Origin: Prinsepia uniflora | Taxonomy: Eukaryota; Streptophyta; Magnoliopsida; Rosales; Rosaceae | Direction of reading: 5' to 3' | NCBI GenBank assembly: GCA_032719365.1 | Contig: CM064862.1 | Span: 88,772,503 to 88,836,502, forward strand | Length of the DNA stretch: 64,000 nt | Shown: piece after piece, positions 1 through 9,283 of the stretch | Position numbering within the stretch: the first letter of the stretch is position 1 | Layout: every line of letters starts with the position of its first letter | Made by a program: the position numbers and the translations under genes | Notes under the pieces: model-generated | Told to the model about the DNA's origin: nothing | What the model saw: the letters and a program-made list of their open reading frames with translations, nothing else | The model's database searches: none

Positions 1-2521
1 ATCAGAAACCATGAACATCAAATCATTATTTTTTCCGATCAAACCTGCTGGACCTATCCGAGTCTTTAAACTCCCGAGTCTTTAAACTCAACAGGCCTCA
101 ATAATATCCGAGTCTTTAAACTCCCGAGTCTTTAAACTCAACAGGCCTACGGGGGAAATATCAATATATCCGAGTCTTTAAACTCCCGAGTCTTTAAACT
201 CAATCCGGGCCCGTCCCCCGTCAATCAATATCCGGATCTTTAAACCCAATAACCAGATCCAGCAAATCCAATCCAAAATGAAAACCATTTCCGAATTCAC
301 ATCCAAACCCGAATCCGAAATCACCGGTCCGATGCCCTTCCAGCATCCCGAACCGTCATTCCGAACCCAAATCCGGAATCCACTTTTCAATCTGAAAACC
401 AACTCTCGATTCTCGAGATCCGATTTCAAAACCGAAAACCTCAAGTATCAAAATTACGTTTCAAAATCCCGTTATCATCTTCAGAAATCAGTTATCATTT
501 GAAAACCCCAAATTCATAGCTTTATTTTCAAAATCACCCTTTTCTCGTAAAACGTGCCAATTACTTTACTTCCTCAAAAACCGTGCAAGTATATAAAACC
601 GCATCATAAATCCAACATTCATGTAATCACATATATAAAACAATTTAGAAAAGCAGTTATGCATGTTCGAGTTTAAGGAAAGGGTCCACTCACAGTACCG
701 AGCCCTCAATCGCGTCTCGAACGTCCTGCGCGTTCCTCGGCTTCCTCGGGAAAACCTGATCCTGTCAACCACCGCCAAATTACGTCACTAACACGTCCAT
801 GAGTAACCACCTAAATTCCCTAAAAAATCCCCGGGTCCTGAACGTAACAAACCGGAACCCTAAACCACTTCCATTAGACTCGTTAGAACACTTAGACTAA
901 AAACCATGTTGACCATTTTCCCCAGAACCGCCGCACGCGCCCCCACGCGCCGCCCAAAGTGGCTGCGCGTGGGCCTCACGCGCCAGCTACAGTACCACCG
1001 TCAACCTCACGTCGACCCGGTTCGCACTAGTGTTCTGCACCCTGAACCGGCGAGAGTGGTTCTCCTCATTCCGTCCACCAAAACGACTCCTCTCTTCACC
1101 AACAACATCGTCCCATCCTAGGCTACCCATTCCCGTACTTCACTCACCTCGACTCACCCTAAAACTAGTCGATTCAAACTCGAACAAAACCCGTACACTG
1201 CCCTGTTTCCTTCTCCGACCACCCAGGTCATCTTCCTTCACGGTGACAATTCCAAACCCTTCCTAGGACCTCACTGAACCTAACCCAACTCTTCTAAACC
1301 TTCGACTCAATCCCTAGGTCCACAACTCGCCGTCTGAAACTCACGGCCAAAACAGAGCACATAGAACCCCTCCGTCGTGCCAACCGCCACCGTGCACCTC
1401 CCGTCACGGCAGCACAACCAGTGACCTCCTAGGACTCCCCTGAGTCCCCTAGACCTCACTCTATGCTTCGATTCAACCCCGTGACTCACGACTTCCGATT
1501 CAAAACTCGACGGGAAAACAGGGCAAATTTACAAGGATGAGGGATTACCTACAACCGCCCACGACCGTGCTCGCCGCCGCGTTCCCTGGAGTCCACCGCG
1601 TCGCCTCAGCCTCCTCTCGAGGTCAATCGCACCCGCACACGGCCACAGCACCACCACAAGCCCTCAGTCTTCTCTGTTTTCTCTGGTTGTCCCCGTGAGC
1701 TCTCAACTCACACACACCACGATTCCTCACCTCCCAACCTTCTCACTAGCTCCCTCTCACTCTCCGATCACCCTCACACACTCACAACTCAGCAGCACAC
1801 ACCATCACCCCTCAACTTCCCTCACAATCTCCCTCTGTTTCTGTCTGGTGCAAGAAACCATCACGAACACACGAACACGGTTGCACCCCAATTATTTGGG
1901 CCGTGCACACACTCGAACTCACCAGAATCCACTAGCCCTCTTGCACGTGTCACCAATCCTCCCCATTCTCTCACCAAATGGCTCCATCCCAGCCGTCCAT
2001 CTGCCTTCTCTGTACACAATTCCCCAGACAACTAAAAGACCAAGCTGCCCCTCCTTTTAACCCAATTTTACACTTTTGCCACTAACTTCCTAGACCCGTA
2101 ACTCCCACATCGTAAGTCCGATGACTACGTGCCGCCTGTCATCGAACTCAGGACAACGAGATCTACGTAACCATCCTCGGTCAACGTGCCAAAACCTGAT
2201 CGTCCAAAAAGTCAACTTTTCTCCCTATTTTAACCAAATTACGGTTAGGCCCTCAACCTTCCGAACATCATAACTTCCTCCTCGGATGTCGGAGTCGGGC
2301 ATGCCACCTGCCTACGGATTCATGACGTCCTAAACTACGTCCTGGTCACTGTTCAACACCCATTTGACCACCCGAACTAAAGTCAACATTTTTGCCCGAA
2401 CTAGGGGCAAAATCGTCATTCTAAGCTTACGGACTTATCGGGACCACCTAACCACCAATTAACCTCACTGATCCCACCTTAATCACTATCTTAATCCCGG
2501 CTCTCGGGACAGGTTGTTACA
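1..2521 (-). mobile_element. Partial long LTR 'V' of a Tekay/Del-like gypsy element, cut by window edge
   Basis: The right end ...GGTTGTTACA at 2521 is the reverse complement of the TGTAACAACC LTR start seen elsewhere here. Read on the minus strand, the sequence follows solo LTR B (6349-9283) and the LTR of T closely in order: U3 blocks, GC-rich middle, then the GTTTAAAGACTC tandem array. The 3' part of the LTR lies before base 1. No polypurine tract follows 2521, so V is either a solo LTR or the 5' LTR of a minus-strand element. No real gene is visible; the short frames here do not resemble any protein. The LTR identity is firm; solo versus element LTR is undecided. Confidence 0.85.
55..250 (-). 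repeat. Short tandem repeats with GTTTAAAGACTC core inside LTR V
   Basis: On the plus strand CGAGTCTTTAAACTC recurs about six times in under 200 bases, in pairs separated by an AACAGGCCT spacer. The same array lies at the equivalent place in LTR B (about 8495-8710), LTR E (about 18,930-19,135) and the LTR of T (about 52,365-52,540). It is therefore a subfamily-specific minisatellite inside the LTR. Confidence 0.85.
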
Positions 2522-3082
2522 ATGGGCTTCAGGCAAATGCAGGCAGGTGGGTGAACTGGGCAAAGCTGCAGGTGTTGCGGGCTGGGTGGCTGAATAAAAT
2601 GGGCTCGCGTACTGGGCTAATCCAACTTGTATTTGGGCTGCAGAAATGATTTTTGGGCTGTAAAAGAATGAAAAATAATTAATAATTAATATATACAATT
2701 CAATCGAATTTCGTCCATAATTTATTCGTTATAATTCCGATCGGGACGATTATTTCGGCAAAACGCTCCAAATTACAAGCATTATTTATTTAAACAAAAA
2801 TATCACAAAATAAATTATTTTATCTAATTATTTATTATTTTAATATTAAAAGTCAAGTATAAAGGGTATAAAATTTTATAAAATAATGCTTATTTAACGA
2901 CCTATCACCCTCTCTCGCAAAATGACCAAAATGCCCTTGGGAATTTTTGACCCAGAACTATCACGACCAAACTACGATTTCGGCGTGTCACTTGTCTACG
3001 AACTCAGGATTCTGAGACCCACACAACGGTCATCACAGAAAGTCCAAAAAGTGTCTCGAGCAAGAAGTCAATTTTTAACCCC
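2522..3082 (-). other. Unassigned LTR-like remnant with AT-rich core
   Basis: This is sequence between LTR V and LTR D with no coding potential. About 2690-2890 is strongly AT-rich. From about 2920 to 3082 it resembles the U3 region of the minus-strand LTRs (blocks like AAAATGCCCTTGG, TTTCGGCGTG, GTCAATTTTTAACCCC). It breaks off abruptly where LTR D begins in mid-LTR. I read it as the tail of another degraded minus-strand LTR joined to D by a deletion. Confidence 0.5.
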
Positions 3083-3101
3083 ATTAACGCGGGATGTGCC
3101 A
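3083..3101 (-). mobile_element. Left tip of LTR 'D' (end truncated), before element A
   Basis: This short piece (ATTAACGCGGGATGTGCCA) continues directly into 16,245 once element A is removed; TGCCA at 3097-3101 is duplicated at 16,245-16,249. Compared with intact minus LTRs, roughly 28 terminal bases including the TGACA end are missing. The outer end of D was therefore lost, probably in the deletion that joined it to 2522-3082. Confidence 0.7.
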
Positions 3102-3234
3102 TGTAACAACCCGTCACGAAATTCAGGATTAGATTAGTGACTAATCACGATTAGTGAGGTTAATTCGTGATTAGTTGGGCGCAATCGGACGAACGATGCA
3201 AAATGACCGTTTTGCCCCTAGACGTGGGCAAAAT

Positions 3235-3578
3235 GTTGACTTTTCATTCGGGCGGTCAAACAGACTTTGGCTAATGACCGTGACATAGTTTAGGACGTTA
3301 TGAGTTCATAGACAGGTGGCACGTTAAATTCCGACGTTCGAGGAAAAAGTTATGACGTTCGGAAGTTTAAGGGCAATTTGGTAATTTTGGTTAAAAGGGG
3401 CAAATAGTTTACTTTTTGACCGGGAGGTCCGATGGCCGAGGGCTAAGGACCGTTACGTAGATCGGGACGATACGAATCCGTAGACAGGCGGCACGTTCAA
3501 TTCGGACGTTCGGCGGCGAAGTTACGGTTCAAGGAAGTTTCAGAGAACTATTGTGCGTTTTACGAAATGACTTAACTT
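3235..3578 (+). repeat. Two tandem ~172-bp U3 modules in the 5' LTR of A
   Basis: GTTGACTTTT at about 3235 and the related GTTTACTTTTTGAC at about 3407 start two degenerate copies of one unit. Each contains TAGACAGG(T/C)GGCACGTT (about 3309 and 3481) followed by a GACGTTCG...GAAGTTA block. The same double unit opens nearly all other LTRs in the window, for example E at about 16,662 and 16,831. TTGAC cores match the W-box bound by WRKY factors; that reading is inference. Confidence 0.75.
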
Positions 3579-3614
3579 TTGGATTCTAGTGGGCCCAGAT
3601 ATTTCAAGGAGGCC

Positions 3615-3648
3615 CAATGGATGAGTGACAAGTGTCACCCATCCATTG
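3615..3648 (+). promoter_or_regulatory. Near-perfect 34-bp palindrome in U3 of the 5' LTR of A
   Basis: CAATGGATGAGTGACA, a 2-nt spacer AG, then its reverse complement with one mismatch (C for T). The same palindrome is found at the same place in the LTRs of H, L, R, D, U and others. The matching copy in the 3' LTR of A (12,925-12,958) has more mismatches. Confidence 0.75.
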
Positions 3649-4592
3649 CCCAGCCCAAACATATTCATGCATCTCACCTTCCATTTGCATCGATCATTTT
3701 CATTTCCTTTGCTTTCTTCCTTCGTCCTACCCGATCTCACCCAACCATTCAAACCAATCCAACCCAACCCCAGATGATCATGACAGAGAGTCCAGGGAGT
3801 GAGGGAGGATGTTGGATGTTGGTGGCTGGCCTGGACGGCGCCGCCGTGGACGGTGGAGCCACAAACCCGAGAACGTAACCTGGTTAGACCCTAAACTCAT
3901 TGATTTTCAATTTTAATGTTATGGGTTGTTTCAGACGTTTGGATAGGGTTATTTAGGTTGCTAGAGACTTGATATGAAGGTTTTAATGGGGTTTAACCGC
4001 TGAGACGCCGTGGGGGCTGATCAGGAAATTTGACCGTGAGGAGGATAATCGGACCGTGGATTTAGAGTAGGTTTTTGATGTTTTCATTCCTATATTTAGA
4101 TTCATAGGGATGTAAAGGAGATTTTAGGACTGATTAGGAAGGAAATCGGACCAAAACAAAGGGGGAAAGCTAGTGGACCGGTCACGCCGGTCCAGACCGA
4201 TCCAGGAACCAGTGAACCGGTTCACACATTGGAGAAGATGGTGCTACAGTAACGTGCGTGGGCTCACGCGCAGGCAGCTTCCTAGGGCGCGTGAGTGACT
4301 GTTTGAGGATGTGTTCAACACGTGAAATCTTCTATTCGATGTAACGAACATTTTTGGGACTGGTTTCGTGTCGATCGGACACCGTCTCGATAATGTTCGC
4401 GGCATCGGAAGGTTTCAGATTGGGATTTAAAATAGGTAAAACTACCAAAAAATTACGGGGCTTTAGTGGGAGGTTAATTAAGTAGTTAGTAACCTTCTAT
4501 TATGATTTGGACAGGTTCGGGAGTTCCGGTGACGGTGATTGGCTCAGGAGAGCCGTATGACACGTAAATCGAGGCGGCAGCTCGGACGGTAT

Positions 4593-6017
4593 GTGAGTGG
4601 ACCTTGTTTTCTAAATTGGTGCATGCATAAATGTTTATTATATGTTTTAATACATGTTTGGCGATGCCATGAGTGAATTTGGTTGTGGTTACGTATAGAC
4701 ACGTATTTCAAGGTTTCGGCCTTATACGGCGCCTATACGGGTCTGTATTTCTGTGATGGTCTAAATGAAATGGTTTTGGATTTCCAAAAGGATAAACTCG
4801 GGTATGAGACCCATTTGGTTTTGTCTCGGGCATATGACGATATTGATGACCTACGGGTCTGAATCGTGGTCGCGGGAAGTGCTATGTGCACGGCGGCCGA
4901 CGATACGACGCTCGCCTCCGGATTGGGATGTGTTTCTTCCGGAGAGGTCACGATGCACGATCTGTTGTCGGGTAGCCGATGAAGGCTCGACTTCGGAGTG
5001 CTGACGGTTCAGGATAGTGATCGGTGATGAGTGCACCATGATCTTGTGGTAGTTGCGTCGGTTGATCCGTTCACGGCGACATACCAGGATTGAGGGCGGT
5101 CCTGGATGGATGGTTGCACGCATCACTACGATCGGAGTCGTGACTAACCCTTAGATATCGGGCACGATGCCCAGCTGATGTCATATGTTCGGGCACGAGA
5201 CCCAGTTGTTTTACATTGATGATTTCGGGTCAGGGACCTTAGATGGATTTCTAAGTCATGGCGGTTTATGGGAACCGACATGAACCCTAGAAAGGTTATT
5301 GTGGTACATGACGGTTTATGGGAACCGGGCATGGAGGATGTTTTCTATATATATATATATATATATATGAATGGCATGGATATTATAGATCATGACAGTT
5401 CAGGGGGACTGGGCATGAATGTGTATGTTATATGTATATATATGTTCATATACTTTTCTGTACTTCTATTATCTCCTCCGTGGAGGGTCGTTGGCCTGGG
5501 TGGACCCCAGAGTAGTCACGGAGCACCGACTGAGTGGACTCGCCCCCAGTTGGGTTCCTTACTCTCAAGAAGGCATGGATCGTAACCTCAGGGCAGGTCA
5601 TTGGTCTACGGACATTGACCTTGGACTCTGAGAGACTTGGGTTTGAGACCCCGGGTAGCACGCGCGTAGCTTTGGAAACCGTGACAGGATTGGTTGTGTG
5701 AATTATATGTATATATGATGTATATGATATATGGTTATGAGATATAATATGTGATACCCACAGGTTTTGGGCAGTGGCCCGTGTACTTGGTTTCTTTATG
5801 ATTTGGGCTGAGTCCCGCATGGATTTGGGCAGTGGCCCGTATGATTGGTTCTTTCATTCTGGTTTTGGGCTTAGTTCCCACATGTGGTTCATTTGGTTAA
5901 ATGGTTTTCGAATGCATGCAGGCTTTTTAGTGAAGGGTACAAATTTCTTCGTTAAAGCGTTTTTATAAACTCTTGTTTTGTCCACTCACAACTTTTATTG
6001 TTTTGACTGCCCTTCAG
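4593..6017 (+). other. Intron-like interval inside the 5' LTR of A
   Basis: It begins with GTGAGTGGAC (donor-like GTGAGT) and ends with a pyrimidine-rich stretch and CCCTTCAG. GTCCACTCAC at 5980-5989 is the exact reverse complement of the donor block and contains a YTNAY branch-point-like CTCAC 28 bases or more before the CAG. The same arrangement recurs in the other LTRs, with TGCATGCA near each end. Splicing itself is not shown by the sequence. Confidence 0.45.
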
Positions 6018-6200
6018 GTTGACCATGCATGTGGACTGTAGCAGAGACCAAGATATCACATACCTCATCCGGATCCTGGCGTACTTTGATAGCCCGGGAG
6101 GGCAAAGGTCGAAAATATCCCTTGTCTGACACTTCATGTCAGACGGGAGCAGGGTCATCTCGCGTTAATCCCGGGGGGATTGGGATGGGTCCTGTCAGCG

Positions 6201-6212
6201 TGGTATCAGAGC
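6201..6212 (+). promoter_or_regulatory. Primer-binding site of element A (tRNA-iMet)
   Basis: TGGTATCAGAGC lies three bases after the end of the 5' LTR and is complementary to the 3' end of plant initiator-methionine tRNA. This is the usual primer site for plant Ty3 elements. Confidence 0.93.
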
Positions 6213-6348
6213 AGGGTTGCTCATGTTACTCTGTATATCAGACCGGGGGTTGTCTCTATTCGAGCAACCGTGTAGCTCTTGGAGTAATGCGTAGGTCAAG
6301 GATGTGATATCTCAATGGGCTACAGTTTGTTATCAACCTGATAGTTAG
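6213..6348 (+). other. Leader of element A, before nested LTR B
   Basis: Non-coding leader that continues at 9289 after solo LTR B. It contains a CAACCTGATAG block shared with the leader of L near 35,800 (other strand), showing that A and L are of one non-autonomous family. No gag start is present. Confidence 0.75.
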
Positions 6349-9283
6349 TGTAACGACCCATCCCGGGAATTAAGGTTAAGACAGTGATTAAGATGGGATT
6401 AGTGAGCTTAATTGGGGGTGATTTGGTCCCGATAAGGTCGTTAAGGTAGAATAACGATTTTGCCCCTAGTTTGGGTAAAAAGTTGACTTTTAGTTCGGGC
6501 GGTCAAGTGGGTTTTGACCGATGACCAGGACGTAGTTTAGGACGTTACAAATCCGTAGTCAGGTGGCACGCCCGATTCCGACATCCGAGGAGGAAGTTAT
6601 GATGTTCGGAGGTTGAGGGCATAACCGTAATTTGTCTAAACTAAGGGGAAAAGTTGACTTTTTGGACGATCGAGTTTTGGCACATTGACCTATGACTGTT
6701 AGCTAGATCTCATCATCCTGATTTCGATGACAGGCGGCACGTATTCATCGGACTTACGATGTGTGAGTTACGGGTCTAGAAAGTTAGTGGCACAATCGTA
6801 ATTTTGAGGTTCAAGAAGGGGCATTTTGGTCTTTTGCACTTGGGATTTGTGCAACAGAGATGGACAAATGGAGGGCTGAGATTGAGCCACTTGTGAGAGG
6901 AAGATGGATGATGGTGACATGTGTAGAGGTTCTGGTTGGTTCTAGGGAACACGGTCCCAATTATTTGGGCTGTGTTCGTGTTTGTTCTTCGAACCAGAGA
7001 GAAACAGAGACTGAGGAATTAGGAGATTTGGACGGTGACGGTGTGAGTTTGTGTAAATTGGTGAGAGGGTGAGTGATCAGAGATTGAGAGGGAGACAGTG
7101 AGAAGGTTAGAAGGTGTGGTGGTTGTGTGTGGGTGAGTTGTGAGCCACGGGAAAACCAGGGGGGGAAACAGAGAACAGAGAGGAGTTTTGGGTGGTGGTG
7201 CTGCCGTGTTCGATCAATCGAGGCCGGTGGAGGTGTCCAGAGGACGGAGGAGGACGGGTGGAGACACTTACTCACGGCTGAGCTCACGACGGCGACCGGA
7301 GGGCAGGAAATTTCTGGTTTTCCTTTCGATACTCTGTTTTGCCGTCGATTTTCAAATTGAAAGTCATGGACTTAGGGACTGAGTCGAGGGTTTCTGTGTG
7401 TTGGGTGAGACTTAGGAAGGTCCTAGGAAGAGTTTAAGACAGCCACCGTGATGGGGGAAGACCTGGGTGGCCGGAGAAGAAAACAGGGGTTGTACGGGGT
7501 TTTGTTTTGAGTTTGAGTTGATGGGTTTTAGGCAGTGTCGAGGTGTTTGGAGTAGGGGAAAGGGTAGCTTAGGTCTGGACGATGAGGATGGTGAAGAAAG
7601 GAGTTGATTTGGTGGACGGACGGCGGAGAACCGGGAACGCCGGTTCGAATTGCAGAGGCCGGGTCGACTCGAGGAAGACAATGGTACTGTAGCTGGCACG
7701 TGAGGCCCACACACAGCCACTTTGGGCGGTGCGTGGGGGCGCGTGCGGTGGTTCTTGAGGAAATTGTCAACATAGTTTTTGGTCTAGGTGTAGTGACGAG
7801 TCTAATGGAATTGGTTTCGGGTTGTTCGGACGTCGTTTGAGGCTAGTCCCGGGAGGTTGAAGATTTAGGGTTCCGGTTCGTTACGTTTAGGACCCGGAGA
7901 TTGTTGGGGAAAATTAGGTGGACTTTCGCAGATGTGTTAGTAACGTACTTTGGCGGTTGTTGACAGGATCGGGACTTCCCGAGGAAGCTGAGGAACGTAC
8001 GAGACGTTCGGGACGCGATTGAGGGCTATGTACTATGAGTGGACCCTTTCCTTAAACTCGAGCATGCATAACTGTTTTTTTCTATAATTGTTTTATGGTT
8101 TTAATCATGATTTTATGTTTATCGGATATGCTTTGTTGATTTTACATAATTGCACGTTTTTCGAGGAAGTTCGGTTTTTAACACGTTTTACGAGAAAAGT
8201 GTGATTTCTGAATATGATGCTCTAGATTTGGGATTTCAATGGACAAGTGGTTTGAATGTTCATAAAGGGATTTTGAAACATGATTTGGTGATTAAAGGGT
8301 TTCGATTTTGAAATCGGATTTCGGTAAGCGGAATTTGGTTTTAAAGTTGAAAAGTGGAATTCCGGATTTGGGTTCGGAATGACGGTTCGGGATGCCGGAA
8401 GGGCATCAGACCAGTGATTTCGGATTCGGGTTTGGATATGGAATGGAAATGGTTTTCAAATGGTTTTGATTGGATTTACTGGATCTGGTTATTGGGTTTA
8501 AAGACCCGGATATTGTGATTGACGGGGGACGGGCCCGGATTGGGTTTAAAGGCCCGGATTGAGTTTAAAGACTCCGGAGTTTAAAGACTCGGATATATTG
8601 ATATTTCCCCCATATGCCTGTTGAGTTTAAAGACTCGGGAGTTTAAAGGCTCGGATATTATTGAGGCCTGGATTGAGTTTAAAGACTCGGAAGTTTAAAG
8701 ACTCGGATAGATCCAGCAGGTTTGATCAGTTGGTTATGACTTGGTATTTATGTTTTCTGATACAGTTTTATGACGTTGATGATATGATTTCTACAACTGT
8801 TTTTATCGTATTTCTGTTTTTATGATGAGGTTTACGTGTTTGATAATTGTTTTCAGTAACTGAGTTATGCATGTGGTTTCAAAACGGAGGGCTAAAACCC
8901 TGGTTTTATTATGAAATGGTTTTCGGAAATTCTTTTCTATTTATGGTCCACTCACACCTTTTGTTTTTTAAATTGCCCTCCAGGTCGTGGAGTTAGCGCG
9001 GAGTTTCGGCGTCGAGGCAGCGTCTGAGGCATAGAAGTTAAGAGAGCGGCCCGGAGTGTTTTAAATTTTCCGTGTGCGTGTATCTAGTTTATCGGTTTTC
9101 CTTCTTCTGTACGAGTACTATGCTCTGTAAACTTTAACTTCGAAATGTTTTTTTTATAGTTTCTCCTGCGTCTGACTGTGTTCTTTGGTAGTTTAGAGTA
9201 AGTACTTTTGTGTTGTGTCGGGGTGTCAGACGGGAGCAGGATTTACCTCGGTTTTCGGGGTGAAATTAGGGTGGGTCCTGACA
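6349..9283 (+). mobile_element. Solo LTR 'B' (2935 bp), T/V subfamily
   Basis: TGTAACGACCC...GGGTCCTGACA, with a perfect 5-bp target duplication GTTAG (6344-6348 and 9284-9288). No PBS or PPT borders it; A's internal sequence resumes directly. It is therefore a solo LTR left by recombination between two LTRs of a former element. It carries the GTTTAAAGACTC array, as in V and T. The donor-like block is altered to ATGAGTGGAC (8035-8044), while GTCCACTCAC (8946-8955) and CCCTCCAG (ending 8983) are intact. Confidence 0.93.

Larger units (their letters stand above)
3102..6197 (+). mobile_element. 5' LTR of element A (3096 bp)
   Basis: It starts TGTAACAACCCGTC and ends GGGTCCTGTCA, followed by the PBS. 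In order it contains: two tandem ~172-bp U3 modules (from about 3235), a near-perfect palindrome (3615-3648), a GC-rich transcribed-looking block, a splice-donor-like GTGAGTGGAC (4593-4602), a TA dinucleotide run (about 5345-5368), GTCCACTCAC (5980-5989) with an acceptor-like CCCTTCAG ending at 6017, and a terminal hairpin (6124-6144). There is no real protein frame. Confidence 0.92.

Noticed and set aside
55..250. CRISPR-like look of regularly repeated CGAGTCTTTAAACTC
   Set aside because: Spacers are short and repeated, the array sits inside a plant LTR, and it recurs in sister LTRs: an LTR minisatellite.
5345..5368. TA dinucleotide run as a promoter TATA box
   Set aside because: It lies in the middle of the LTR inside the intron-like interval, is a simple repeat of variable length (also about 14,665-14,687), and has no conserved position in other LTRs.
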